The notes: generated by a model not told the origin, from the letters alone. A stretch of 64,000 bases of DNA from an uncultured Acetatifactor sp. (GCA_948896875.1 CAQUWW010000004.1:4001-68000), one strand, 5' to 3'; shown: positions 29,716-38,940, numbered from the stretch's first letter. A program made the numbers and translations.

Positions 29716-29828
29716 ATCACCGTCTTGCGTTAGTATTATACGAAAAACGATAAATCATGTCAATGAATTTTGGAAAACTTATAAGTTATTTTAAGATTTA
29801 TTTAACACTACCACGATTCACAGAGCAG

Positions 29829-29857
29829 TTGAATTCAGCTGTGGAAAGTACTATAAT
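29829..29857 (+). promoter_or_regulatory. Promoter of the metallo-hydrolase gene
   Basis: TTGAAT (29829-29834), 17-bp spacer, TATAAT (29852-29857), 45 bases before the gene. Confidence 0.75.
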
Positions 29858-29902
29858 ACAGGTAATGAATCGGAACGATATATTTCGTACAGGATAGGAA
29901 AC

Positions 29903-30655
29903 ATGACAGACAATATAACGAACAGGAGGGTAAAAATAGAAATGAAAACAGTTGTTCAGAATGAAGAGTATAAGGTAATTTCAATAGATGAACATACCTG
30001 GCGGATTGAGGATAAAGGCGTGCGTTTTTTTCTACTGGAGGGTACAGAAAAAGCCTTGTTGATAGACAGCGGAATGCAGGTACATTGTGCGAAAGAGATT
30101 GCGGAAGGACTGACGAAGCTGCCCCTATCTCTCCTGATTACCCACGGAGACCGGGACCATGTGGGCAGCAATGAGGAATTTCCTTCTTTTTACATGCATC
30201 CTTCGGAGGCATCAAATTATTATAATACGCAGAAAAAGACAGGCAGGTTTATCCCGGTGCAGGAGGGGGAGATACTTGACCTGGGGGAGCGGCAGCTGGA
30301 AATCATTGCTTTGCCCGGACATACGCCGGGAAGCATTGCGGTGCTGGATAAAAAGAACAGAGCGTTGATAAGCGGAGATCCCATACAGGATGGCAATATA
30401 TTTATGTTCGGTGTCCAGAGGGAGTTTCATGCCTATGTACACAGTCTGGAAAAGCTGGACCGCTATAAAGAGGACTTCGACCTTATTTATCCGTCCCATG
30501 GCAGCTTCCCTGTGAAGCCGGATTTGATTCCCCGGTTGCGGGAGGGTGCGGAGAAGATCCTTTCCGGAGAGCTGGAGGGAGAGGATTTCGAGATGTTTGG
30601 AAATCACATTAAGCGGTATAATGTGGGAGTTGCGACGTTTCTGTGTGAGCCGTAA
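29903..30655 (+). CDS. MBL-fold metallo-hydrolase
   Basis: Cytosolic metallo-beta-lactamase fold protein of 250 residues. The metal-binding motif reads THGDRDHVG, so the canonical HxHxDH is H81-x-D83-x-D85-H86 with aspartate in place of the second histidine. The other ligands are present: H140 in LPGHTPGS, D159 in SGDPI and H199 in YPSHGSF. This variant motif recurs in clostridial members with unknown substrates. ATG 29903 has AGGATAGGA close by; ATG 29942 has GGAGG twelve bases upstream and is a valid alternative giving 237 residues. Function beyond hydrolase is not predictable. Confidence 0.88.
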   Translation: MTDNITNRRVKIEMKTVVQNEEYKVISIDEHTWRIEDKGVRFFLLEGTEKALLIDSGMQVHCAKEIAEGLTKLPLSLLITHGDRDHVGSNEEFPSFYMHPSEASNYYNTQKKTGRFIPVQEGEILDLGERQLEIIALPGHTPGSIAVLDKKNRALISGDPIQDGNIFMFGVQREFHAYVHSLEKLDRYKEDFDLIYPSHGSFPVKPDLIPRLREGAEKILSGELEGEDFEMFGNHIKRYNVGVATFLCEP

Positions 30656-30758
30656 CGACAATATATAAACTGCAATGTGAAATAACATTTGGAAATGAAG
30701 GGCCGTCAGGTCAGACAGAATCAGAAATAAAAAGGCAGAGAAGGCAGGGAGCATAAGT

Positions 30759-31604
30759 ATGCCGCAGGGATATGACAACGAAATCTTATATCATTACACA
30801 GACTTTCAGGCGCTGGACGGAATTCTCCACAGCGCCCAGCTTCGTGTGAACAATATTCTGAATATGAACGATGCGGCGGAGATGCGCTACTTTATGACAG
30901 GACTCTGTGACGCGGTGGTAAAGCGGCTGGAGGAGGAAGGGGATACCGGACGGGGAGAGCAGGTCCGGGCCCTTTTTGAGAAAGAGCTGAAAAAGGAATT
31001 CTACTATTCCGCCTATGCCGCCTGCTTCTCACTGTATCGGGATGATGCGGCCCAATGGGAGCGGTACGGGAACAGGGGAAGAGGCGTATGTATTGCATTT
31101 CAGGGGGAGCATCTGCAGAAGATGGCCCAGGGAGCGTTGTCTTTGCAGAGGGTTTTTTATCAGGATGATATGGCGGCCCATAAGCTGACAGGTATATTTT
31201 ATCGCCTGATGAAACGGGAGAAGGATCTGACAAAGGAAAGTCCCGATGTGGAAAAGGCCATGAATTATGCCTGGAGCTGTTCCGCGGCGTTCAAGCACCC
31301 TTCTTTTTTCTCTGAGCGTGAGGTGCGGCTGGTAGTCTCTCCGTTTGTAAAGGAACATTTAGAGGTGAAGCCCTGTTATCATATCAGTGTGGAACGAATC
31401 AAAAAATATTACCCGCTGGACCTGATGTCCATGTGCCGGAAGATTGGAATTGGGATGGAGGACCTGATAGCGGAGATTATCATCGGGCCGGAATCTACCC
31501 AGGCGAAATATATCCTTCAGGATTATTTGCGGGATAACGGCCTGAGCGGGCTGGCGGAAAAGGTTTCTCATTCCAAATGTCCGCTGAGGAGATCTCCAAA
31601 ATAA
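30759..31604 (+). CDS. DUF2971 domain protein
   Basis: 281-residue cytosolic protein matching the DUF2971 pattern: an N-terminal LYHYTDFQALDGILHSAQL segment, then NDAAEMRY, then ACFSLYRDDAAQWERYGNRGRGVCIAF. The family is widespread in accessory regions and its biochemical role is unknown; the HYT start resembles that of ADP-ribosyltransferase-like folds, an analogy only. It lies 103 bases after the metallo-hydrolase gene with GGCAGGGAG upstream of the ATG. Confidence 0.85.
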   Translation: MPQGYDNEILYHYTDFQALDGILHSAQLRVNNILNMNDAAEMRYFMTGLCDAVVKRLEEEGDTGRGEQVRALFEKELKKEFYYSAYAACFSLYRDDAAQWERYGNRGRGVCIAFQGEHLQKMAQGALSLQRVFYQDDMAAHKLTGIFYRLMKREKDLTKESPDVEKAMNYAWSCSAAFKHPSFFSEREVRLVVSPFVKEHLEVKPCYHISVERIKKYYPLDLMSMCRKIGIGMEDLIAEIIIGPESTQAKYILQDYLRDNGLSGLAEKVSHSKCPLRRSPK

Positions 31605-31703
31605 ACCTATCCTTTGCGCGGATTTTCACAGAAAAGTTACAGGACTGTCATAGTAAATAGAATAAAGAGAACGAGAAGAGCAAACAGGGAGAAGCACAAA
31701 TCT

Positions 31704-32447
31704 ATGGAAGAGCATCGTATTGCAGTTATATCAGACACACATGGCATTCTGCGGCCGGAAGCAGTGGCTGTTCTGAAAACCTGTGAAATGATTCTTCACG
31801 CAGGTGATTTTGACAATGAAGGGATATGGAAGGATTTGAAAGAAATCGGTCCTGTATATGCGGTTCGGGGAAATGCGGATAAGGACTGGGCAGATGATTT
31901 TCCGGAGGAGCTACCGTATGAAAGAGAATTATTCCTTTATGGGCTCAGAATTTATATGATTCACAATAGAAAACAGGGCAGGAAGGATTTATCTGGTATC
32001 GACATGGTAGTCTTCGGCCATTCCCATGAATATGAGGAAAGCAAAAAGGGAGAGGTGACATATCTCAATCCCGGCAGCTGCGGACAAAAGCGCTTTCATC
32101 TGCCGCTTACCATGATGGTGCTCACCCTTTATCCGGAGAACCACCAGTTCCGTACGGAGAAAATTGACTGCAATCCGGCGGTTCCTGACGTGTCGGCGGA
32201 AAAAGCGTCACCGAAACCCTTCGGCGGATTTTTCGGCAAAAAGAATTCCATGCCCTCGGCCGGTAAAATGAATAAGCTGATTCAGAAAATCATAAAAGAA
32301 GTAGATGCCGGGAAGTCTGTTGAGGAGATTGCAAAAAAGAATCATTTGGATATGGAGCTGACGGAACAGATCTGCCGCATTTATGTGACGCATCCAGGCG
32401 TAGATGTTGACGGAATTATGGATAGAATGGAAAGAAAAGGCTTATAA
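31704..32447 (+). CDS. YfcE/MJ0936-type metallophosphoesterase with C-terminal extension
   Basis: Calcineurin-like phosphodiesterase of about 247 residues. Motifs: ISDTHG (9-14), LHAGDFD, RGNADKDWA, and FGHSHEYEE, which together form the two-metal site. After the normal end near residue 165 there is an extra 80-residue region with a Lys/Pro linker and a helical segment (SVEEIAKKNHLDMELTEQIC) that looks like a small DNA- or protein-binding domain. An in-frame ATG at 31614 lies upstream, but the domain begins right after the ATG at 31704, which has GGGAG at a 12-base distance. Confidence 0.87.
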   Translation: MEEHRIAVISDTHGILRPEAVAVLKTCEMILHAGDFDNEGIWKDLKEIGPVYAVRGNADKDWADDFPEELPYERELFLYGLRIYMIHNRKQGRKDLSGIDMVVFGHSHEYEESKKGEVTYLNPGSCGQKRFHLPLTMMVLTLYPENHQFRTEKIDCNPAVPDVSAEKASPKPFGGFFGKKNSMPSAGKMNKLIQKIIKEVDAGKSVEEIAKKNHLDMELTEQICRIYVTHPGVDVDGIMDRMERKGL

Positions 32448-32550
32448 TTTTCCAGTGCATACTTTAGTAGACTTTGGACGTATTTAGTGGTATTCGATGT
32501 GTCCGGATAGATTACAAGACAGTTACAAATATACAAATAAGAAGCATACA

Positions 32551-33231
32551 ATGGCAGAAAAACAAAAGATAAACAGGGAAGATGTAAAGATTTTATTTGA
32601 CTCTCCTTATATCCGCGTGGCTGATTTGCAATATGCGCCGGGCAGGCATTATTATGATGCCACCCGGCGGACAACCGATGACCTGACTGCGACGAAATCA
32701 GATGAAGAGTTCAGAACAATGCTTCCGGATGCGGTAAGCTGTATTGTGATTGTGGATACACCGGAGGAAGAGCCAAAGCTGCTTCTATCTTATGAGTTCC
32801 GCTATCCGACCGGGCAGTTTCTGCTCAGTGTGCCGGCGGGATTGATAGACAAGGAGGACAGAGCAAAGCAAGATCCTCTCCTCACTACGGCTTTGCGGGA
32901 AATCAAAGAGGAGACCGGGCTGGAAACGGCAGCAGGGGATGCTGTGTTTACAGTCAATCCGCTGCTTTTCTCCACTCCGGGAATGACGGATGAAAGCAAT
33001 GCTCTGGTATGCGTGGTCCTTCATTCTGCGGACCTGTCCGCGTTGTCCCAGGAAGGAGCGGTGGGAAGCGAATTATTTGACGGTTTTGCACTTCTCACCA
33101 AAGCGGATGCTCTGGAGGCTCTTCGGAAAGGCCGAGACGCCCGGGGGAACTTTTATTCAATATACACCTGGGCGGCGCTGATGCTTTTTGTATCGGATAT
33201 GTGGAAGGAGCAGGATTCTTTTCACTCATAA
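32551..33231 (+). CDS. Nudix hydrolase
   Basis: Cytosolic nucleoside-diphosphate-derivative hydrolase of about 226 residues. The Nudix box reads AGLID (96-100) ... LREIKEETGLE (115-125), with roughly five extra residues between the first glycine and the RE pair, as in some ADP-ribose pyrophosphatases. The N-terminal half (LQYAPGRHYYDATRRTTDDL) is also like that group. I take the ATG at 32551 (MAEKQK) over the in-frame ATG at 32497; neither has a strong ribosome site. Ends convergent with the Uma2 gene. Confidence 0.88.
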   Translation: MAEKQKINREDVKILFDSPYIRVADLQYAPGRHYYDATRRTTDDLTATKSDEEFRTMLPDAVSCIVIVDTPEEEPKLLLSYEFRYPTGQFLLSVPAGLIDKEDRAKQDPLLTTALREIKEETGLETAAGDAVFTVNPLLFSTPGMTDESNALVCVVLHSADLSALSQEGAVGSELFDGFALLTKADALEALRKGRDARGNFYSIYTWAALMLFVSDMWKEQDSFHS

Positions 33232-33294
33232 CAGTTCCACATTCCCCATTGACAGATTTTATTCTTCGTAAAGAGGGGACTGTACTCAGCCACA

Positions 33295-33840
33295 TCAGGA
33301 AAGCAGACTGGCAGGTTGTATAGTCAGCTCAGGAAAAATACATACGGAAATATCATCATTAAAGCTGTATTGGCAGGTATTTTTCTCGTAATCGAAATCA
33401 TAAACGTTTACAGTTCTGGTGATGGGATTTATAATCCAGTATTCCCGCACACCTGCTGTCCGGTATTTAAAAAGTTTTATACCATAGTCCATTTGCTGAG
33501 TGGAAGGCGAGATAATCTCGATAATCCAGTCAGGTGCTCCGTTACATCCCCGATCATCCAGCTTTGATTGATCACAGATAACGGAAATGTCAGGTTCCAC
33601 ATAATTTCGGTCATCCTGATTCAGGAATACTGCGAATGGGGCGGGGTAGACCAGACAGCCTCCATTTTTGGTTCTGATATAATCATGAATTCTGGCGGAA
33701 AGATTCATGATCAGATGCTGGTGGATTCGAGCTGGCGGTGCCATATCATAAATACGTCCATCAATCAGCTCGGCCCTTTGACCTTCGGGAAGGGCATAAA
33801 TATCATCCAAAGTATAAAGTCTTTCCTGTGCTAATGCCAT
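33295..33840 (-). CDS. Uma2 family endonuclease (DUF820)
   Basis: 181-residue PD-(D/E)xK-fold protein. Motifs typical of Uma2: ELIDGRIYDMAPP (24-36), NYVEPDISVICD with D84, and PDWIIEIISPST with E108. Its biological role is unsettled; copies are numerous in cyanobacteria and Clostridia. The start at 33840 has AAAGGA nine bases upstream; an in-frame alternative at 33882 has none. A second, frameshifted Uma2 gene lies at 49499-50030. Confidence 0.9.
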   Translation of the reverse strand: MALAQERLYTLDDIYALPEGQRAELIDGRIYDMAPPARIHQHLIMNLSARIHDYIRTKNGGCLVYPAPFAVFLNQDDRNYVEPDISVICDQSKLDDRGCNGAPDWIIEIISPSTQQMDYGIKLFKYRTAGVREYWIINPITRTVNVYDFDYEKNTCQYSFNDDISVCIFPELTIQPASLLS

Positions 33841-34114
33841 CTTAATAATTCCTTTCTGATAATAACAGAGGTGAGCGATCAAAAGCAGATTCTATTATCT
33901 AAATACTATCATAAAATATAATTTGTATTGTTTCAAGAAAAATAAGTAGCTTTAAAAAATATCCTGCAATATAAATTTCAGGGAGAAATAGCAGGAGACA
34001 CTTAAAATTCTATAAATTTATCCATATCCTGTGGTAGGAGCAGCAAATATCTGATATCATAGATTTAGACTGACAGAAAATAGTTTTTAAATTGAGTAAA
34101 AGAGGTGATGCGGA

Positions 34115-35662
34115 TTGAATCAAAAACTGAAGGAAAAGATTCTGGAATCCCTGTCCGCCGTGCTTCCCATAACGGGAATCGTCCTGTTGCTCAGCATTCT
34201 GCTGGTGCCCATAGATCTGGGAACCATGGTGATGTTCCTGGTGGGGGCGATTCTGCTGGTGGTGGGAATGGGATTCTTTCAGCTTGGGGCGGAGATGTCT
34301 ATGACGCCGTTGGGAGAAGGTATCGGTGTACAGATATCCAAAGCCCGGAGGATTCCGCTGATCTTTCTGATTGGATTTTCCATGGGTGCGATTATTACCA
34401 TCTCAGAACCGGATCTCCAGGTGCTGGCAGAGCAGGTGCCGTCCATTCCCAATCTGACCCTGATTCTGACGGTAGCTGTAGGAGTAGGAATTTTTCTGGC
34501 GGTGGCTATTATCAGAATTTTGTTCCAGATTAATCTGTCAACCATATTGATTGTGCTGTATGCTGCTTTGATTGGAGTTTCCTTTTTTGTATCAAAAGAT
34601 TTCCTGGCGGTGGCCTTCGACTCGGGCGGTGTGACCACAGGTCCCATGACAGTCCCTTTCATCATGGCTATGGGTGTGGGTCTTGCTTCGGTCCGCGGTG
34701 ACAGAAACGCTTCCAGCGATAGTTTTGGTCTGGTAGCATTGTCCAGTATAGGACCCATTCTGGCGGTACTGATACTGGGGATGTTCTTCAATCCCAGTGA
34801 GACCGCATATGCCGCGTCCGGGGTTGCCCATGTGAATACCACCCGGGATGTTGTGAAGGAATTTCTGCTCAACATGCCTCCTTATGTGCGGGAGGTGCTG
34901 ATATCTCTGGTGCCGGTGGCGGCGGTGTTCGTGCTGTTCCAGTTCTTTACCCATCGATATCCCCGCAGGCAGGTAAAGCGTGTGACGGTAGGCTTCGGAT
35001 ATACATATATCGGTCTGGTGCTTTTCCTGTGCGGCGTCAACGTGGGCTTTGCTCCGGTGGGTTCTCTGCTGGGAAACGAAATTGCGTCTGAAGCCTGGAA
35101 ATGGCTTTTGATACCTATCGGCATGCTGATCGGATATTATATCGTTAAGGCGGAGCCGGCGATTCAGGTGTTGAATCGTCAGGTGGAAAGCGTAACCAAC
35201 GGTTCGGTGTCTGCCAGGTCCATGAACCGATGTATGTCTCTGGGGGTATCGGCCAGCGTGGGCCTGTCCATGATGCGGGTGCTGACGGGCCTGCCCATAC
35301 ACTGGATTGTGATACCGGGTTACATCATTGCATTGATTTTATCCAGATTTGTGCCGAAGATGTTCGTAGGTATCGCATTCGACTCCGGCGGCGTGGCCAG
35401 CGGACCCATGACCACCACGTTCCTGCTTCCGCTGAGTATAGGCGCCTGTGATGCCATCGGTGGAAATCTGATGACGGATGCTTTCGGCGTGGTGGCGCTG
35501 GTGGCACTTACGCCGCTGATTGCTATTCAGCTGATGGGCATCGTATACCAGTACAGACTGAGGGCGGAAGGCCAGATGCCTGTACAGGAAGCAGTATTTA
35601 CGGATGCTATGGATGACATCTTTGAATTTGAGGAGGGCAGTGTAAATGGCGGACAATCATAA
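34115..35662 (+). CDS. DUF1538 membrane protein (internally duplicated)
   Basis: 515-residue polytopic membrane protein with at least 12 hydrophobic segments. Two homologous halves are visible: AFDSGGVTTGPMT (167-179) and AFDSGGVASGPMT (421-433) are near-identical membrane-embedded motifs, and ISEPD (96-100) has a counterpart in KAEPA (345-349). This inverted or tandem duplication is typical of secondary transporters. Translation starts at TTG 34115, preceded by AGAGGTGATGCGG, a good ribosome site; no better start exists. The stop overlaps the start of the PII-like gene by 17 bases, so the two are co-translated. Transport substrate unknown. Confidence 0.88.
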   Translation: MNQKLKEKILESLSAVLPITGIVLLLSILLVPIDLGTMVMFLVGAILLVVGMGFFQLGAEMSMTPLGEGIGVQISKARRIPLIFLIGFSMGAIITISEPDLQVLAEQVPSIPNLTLILTVAVGVGIFLAVAIIRILFQINLSTILIVLYAALIGVSFFVSKDFLAVAFDSGGVTTGPMTVPFIMAMGVGLASVRGDRNASSDSFGLVALSSIGPILAVLILGMFFNPSETAYAASGVAHVNTTRDVVKEFLLNMPPYVREVLISLVPVAAVFVLFQFFTHRYPRRQVKRVTVGFGYTYIGLVLFLCGVNVGFAPVGSLLGNEIASEAWKWLLIPIGMLIGYYIVKAEPAIQVLNRQVESVTNGSVSARSMNRCMSLGVSASVGLSMMRVLTGLPIHWIVIPGYIIALILSRFVPKMFVGIAFDSGGVASGPMTTTFLLPLSIGACDAIGGNLMTDAFGVVALVALTPLIAIQLMGIVYQYRLRAEGQMPVQEAVFTDAMDDIFEFEEGSVNGGQS

Positions 35663-36338
35663 AAAGGCGGCGTTTCGGATGTTGCTTCTCATTGCCACAC
35701 CAAAGCTGGTCAATAAGGCAGTAGGGCTGTTTAAGGAATGCAATGTTCCCACGCAGTATATTTTTCACGCCCAGGGAACTGCTACCAGTGAGGTCATGGA
35801 TATGTTGGGCCTGGACGGTGTGGATAAAAATATTCTGATGGGCATGATGCCGAAGGATTTTGCCGATGAAATGTTGAAAAAGCTGCGGAAAAAGCTGCAT
35901 CTGGGTATGCCGAATACCGGTATTGCCTTTACGATTCGGATGTCCGGCAGCAGTGGTCACCTAATGCAGTTGATTGAGAGTCTGGAACCGGAAGAGAAGA
36001 AACTTGTGGAGAGGAATGATACGGATATGACGGATAACGAGTACAGCATGATTATGGCCATTGTGAATCAGGGATTCAGCGAGGATGTAATGAATGCGGC
36101 CAGGCCCAAAGGCGCTTCCGGCGGCACAGTGTTCCACAGCAGGCGGATCGGAAGCCAGGAGGCAATGAAGTTCTGGAAGATCAGCGTGCAGGAGGAGAGA
36201 GAGGTGGTCATGATCCTGGCCCAGAAGGAGGATAAGCTGGCCATCATGCAGGAGATTGGCAAACAATGCGGAATGCACAGCAAGGCTCAGGGAATTGTCA
36301 TGTCCCTGCCTGTGGACAGCATTGCAGGGCTGGACTGA
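35646..36338 (+). CDS. PII-like signalling protein (tandem PII domains)
   Basis: 230-residue cytosolic protein composed of two PII-like ferredoxin-fold halves. The second half has SMIMAIVNQGFSEDVMNAARPKGASGGTV in positions 133-161 (quoted only for location; the key part is ARPKGASGG), resembling the PII nucleotide-binding loop. The first half (RMLLLIATPKLVNKAV) has lost that loop. Gene overlap with the DUF1538 membrane protein suggests it gates or senses for that transporter, the way GlnK does for AmtB; this is inference by analogy. Confidence 0.85.
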   Translation: MADNHKKAAFRMLLLIATPKLVNKAVGLFKECNVPTQYIFHAQGTATSEVMDMLGLDGVDKNILMGMMPKDFADEMLKKLRKKLHLGMPNTGIAFTIRMSGSSGHLMQLIESLEPEEKKLVERNDTDMTDNEYSMIMAIVNQGFSEDVMNAARPKGASGGTVFHSRRIGSQEAMKFWKISVQEEREVVMILAQKEDKLAIMQEIGKQCGMHSKAQGIVMSLPVDSIAGLD

Positions 36339-36359
36339 TTACAGGGGCAAAAGAAAAGC

Positions 36360-37103
36360 CTAGTGCTCGTTAATTTCATACAGATACATGTTTCCTTTTT
36401 TCCCTGTCCGGGTCACTGTCTCCATATGATGGAGGATATTCAGAACCATCTGGGCCAGGGAGAGAGAAATGTGTGCCGCCGCGGCGAACTCCCGGGAGGT
36501 GAAGGCACCTTCCAGCTCCGGGGGAACAAACTGCATGTAGTCCTGCGGGCAGTCGATTTCAAATTCTCGTACAAGTTCGGTGGGAATGCGGTCATATTTG
36601 GTTGCTTTCCGTCTCCTGCTTTTGGGACGGCTGCTCAGGATCTTATATTCTTCCACATCCATCAGGACCAGCCGCAGCCGGAGATTTGGGTCTTTCAAGT
36701 ACATTTTAATTTTATACAGTTCGGGGAAAACCACATAGGGGTTGCCTTTTACCGGGGATTTGCGCTTTCTGCTCAGCTCCCCGGTTTCTTCGTCTATCCA
36801 GATAATCCTGGTTTCCCGGGGAATGGGGTAGACGATGGTCACAGGGTACAGAGGCAGAAAGGCGCCCAGCTTCCCCCGCATTTTGTCAAACTGTCTGGTC
36901 TGAATCTCTATGATTTCACCCTCTGCGTAAATATCGGCAATGTAATTTTCTATGGGAATTTCCTGCCTGTCTTCGTCAGGCTCATAGTAATTTTTCAAAA
37001 TGGCATGAACAGTTTTCTCAGACAGTGTGCCAATACCGAAACGCTGTCTGTCGATTCCTATGACTTTTCTTTTTGCTTCTTCAAAACTTCTTCTGTCAGG
37101 CAT
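36360..37103 (-). CDS. Unknown protein, possible nuclease fold plus winged helix
   Basis: 247 residues from ATG 37103, which has GAGGA six bases upstream (an in-frame ATG at 37211 overlaps the promoter and is unlikely). The segment YIADIYAEGEIIEIQT (54-69) has the D...ExQ spacing seen in PD-(D/E)xK-like nucleases, with D57, E66 and Q68 as candidate metal ligands. A basic stretch SRRRKATKY follows at 162-170. Residues 200-245 (FTSREFAAAAHISLSLAQMV) look like a winged helix-turn-helix. I do not know its function; a nucleic-acid role is inference. Confidence 0.72.
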   Translation of the reverse strand: MPDRRSFEEAKRKVIGIDRQRFGIGTLSEKTVHAILKNYYEPDEDRQEIPIENYIADIYAEGEIIEIQTRQFDKMRGKLGAFLPLYPVTIVYPIPRETRIIWIDEETGELSRKRKSPVKGNPYVVFPELYKIKMYLKDPNLRLRLVLMDVEEYKILSSRPKSRRRKATKYDRIPTELVREFEIDCPQDYMQFVPPELEGAFTSREFAAAAHISLSLAQMVLNILHHMETVTRTGKKGNMYLYEINEH

Positions 37104-37179
37104 ATTTATCCTCACTGCGCCTCTGAACAACGATTTTCCTGTATCGCGTCTGTGAGCCATGGACGGACGATACTTTTGT

Positions 37180-37209
37180 ATTATAGCAGATTTTGGACAG
37201 AAATGACAC
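37180..37209 (-). promoter_or_regulatory. Promoter of the unknown winged-helix protein gene
   Basis: On the minus strand GTGTCA (37209-37204), 18-bp spacer and TATAAT (37185-37180), 77 bases before the ATG at 37103. Confidence 0.55.
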
Positions 37210-37635
37210 ATGCTTTTATTTAGGCCGCCTGCTCCTGTGTCATACCCTTTTCATTTCGTGCATTTTTAAGCCTGCTTCCAATTTCCATATTTCATCCATC
37301 TTTATTTTGCCTCGATAAGAAGCATACCCAATATACAATATCCCTGAATGCTTTTCCATCAATTTACTTTTACATTGTAAGGAAAGGATGTAAAAATCCT
37401 TTTACAACGCCCGGAAATGCGGGAAATAAAACACATAAGAAGTATAGCATAAAATATACGGGAAAGGGGAAATAGACGGACATTTTGTGTGTCCGACTTA
37501 CAGAAATAAAAAGCAGCTTATAGAACGTTGTGACAAACCATGGAAATTTTCGCGGAAAACAAGAGAGTCCATGATTTTTTTGTAGAATAACGAGAGCAAA
37601 AATGATTATACATCAAAAAATGTATTTCGAAGAAA
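37210..37635. other. Intergenic stretch with nothing recognised
   Basis: Between the divergent promoters at 37180-37209 and 37644-37672 lie about 430 bases that are AT-rich toward the right. I see no open frame with a ribosome site, no tandem repeat and no strong hairpin. Confidence 0.5.
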
Positions 37636-37672
37636 AATATACCTTGACAGGCGAGGTATATTGTAATATAGT
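37636..37672 (+). promoter_or_regulatory. PadR gene promoter with overlapping operator
   Basis: TTGACA (37644-37649), 17-bp spacer, TATAGT (37667-37672). A perfect 9-bp dyad, AATATACCT (37636-37644) and AGGTATATT (37654-37662), straddles the -35 box with a 9-base centre. Occupation would block RNA polymerase, as expected for autorepression by the PadR protein. Confidence 0.8.
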
Positions 37673-37744
37673 ATAAATGAAAACAGGGACCATAAATGTC
37701 CGGGTGCTGCGGTACAGAGACAAAATGAGAAAAGGAGGCGGAAC

Positions 37745-38068
37745 ATGTCAATTACATCAGACATCCTTCGGGGACATACAGAAGCCATCATATTGGCACA
37801 TCTTCTGGAGAAGGATAGTTATGGATATCAGATTAACAAGGATATCATGAAAAAGACGGATAATCGCTGTGAGCTGAAGGAAGCTACTTTGTATTCCGCT
37901 TTTCGCAGACTGGAACAGGCGGGCTGTATACGCACTTACTGGGGAGATGAGACAGTGGGAGCCAGACGCCGGTATTATTCCATTACGGAGGAAGGGCGCA
38001 AAGCTTATCAGTCCTACAAGCGGGACTGGGAAGAGGCAAAGGAGACGATTGACCAGCTGCTGGAGTAG
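37745..38068 (+). CDS. PadR family transcriptional regulator
   Basis: 107-residue winged-helix repressor. The N-terminus (ILRGHTEAIILAHLLEKDSYGYQI) and the wing with ELKEATLYSAFRRLEQAGCI and RRRYYSITEEGRKAY match PadR subfamily 2. AAAGGAGGCGGA precedes the ATG. It heads an operon with a DUF1700-type and a DUF4097 membrane protein, a conserved trio in Firmicutes, and probably represses it through the dyad at 37636-37662. The inducer is unknown; envelope stress is a plausible trigger. Confidence 0.95.
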   Translation: MSITSDILRGHTEAIILAHLLEKDSYGYQINKDIMKKTDNRCELKEATLYSAFRRLEQAGCIRTYWGDETVGARRRYYSITEEGRKAYQSYKRDWEEAKETIDQLLE

Positions 38069-38262
38069 GCAGTTTATCAGTGCCATCGGGACCGCCTGCC
38101 AGCGGGTACACACCCGTAAGCCTGTGGCCGATGCCGGTATACCAAGCCTGCATAACCAGGGTATGGTAAGGAAGAGATGAAATAAATGACTCAGTGCTAT
38201 GCGCCGCATAAGAAATGAAAAGAAGAAAACGGAGGATTCCGGCGGCGGGAAAGGAAAATAAA

Positions 38263-38940
38263 ATGGAAGCAAGAATCAGAAAACATATTGACGGACTTTT
38301 TAAGGATGCCCCGAAGACCAGGAAGGCCATGGAGCTGAAAGAAGAGATGATTCAGAATACGATGGAGAAATATCAGGATCTGGTGGGGGATGGATTCCAG
38401 GAAGAAGATGCTTACCAGAATGTCATCAATTCTATCGGAGATGTGACAGAACTGTTCGGAGAACTGGAAGAGAAAAACCTGTTGAATCTTCCGGAAGAGA
38501 TGAGGCGGAAAAGAGCCCTGCTGAAAACCACTGCCGTTGGATTGTATATTTTTGCAGGCGCCGTATTCATAACGGGTATGGTGGTGGTGGATTTCTATCT
38601 TTCCATGATGCAGGAGGCAGGCCTGCTGGTTTTCGTCGCGGCAATTTTCCTCTGTATTCCTCCCACCTGTATGCTGGTATATGCGGCTAATATGTATCCT
38701 GCATTCAGTAAAAAGGAGGAGAACCTGGTGGAAACCTATAAAGAAGCCGTACATGCCAGGAACAAAAGGAAAGCGGTTAAGACTTCCGTCGGAGCCATTA
38801 TCTGGCTGGTGACAATAACCATTTATTTTATCATCAGCTTTGCAACTTTCAAGTGGCAGGTGACATGGATTGCTTTTCTGATCGGAGCCTGCGCACAGGC
38901 AATCGCGGAGCTCGTCTTCAACCTCCGCCAGAGCGAATGA
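38263..38940 (+). CDS. DUF1700/HAAS-type membrane protein
   Basis: 225 residues from ATG 38263, with AAAGGA upstream (an in-frame ATG at 38215 has none). The N-terminal 80 residues are helical and charged: ARIRKHIDGLFKDAPKTRKA and ELKEEMIQNTMEKYQDLVGDG match the HAAS/permease-prefix domain. Four hydrophobic segments follow (about 88-108, 118-140, 165-187, 192-212). Such proteins pair with PadR regulators and DUF4097 proteins; their role is thought to be membrane-associated signalling or assembly but is not established. The stop overlaps a small open frame by ATGA. Confidence 0.85.
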   Translation: MEARIRKHIDGLFKDAPKTRKAMELKEEMIQNTMEKYQDLVGDGFQEEDAYQNVINSIGDVTELFGELEEKNLLNLPEEMRRKRALLKTTAVGLYIFAGAVFITGMVVVDFYLSMMQEAGLLVFVAAIFLCIPPTCMLVYAANMYPAFSKKEENLVETYKEAVHARNKRKAVKTSVGAIIWLVTITIYFIISFATFKWQVTWIAFLIGACAQAIAELVFNLRQSE

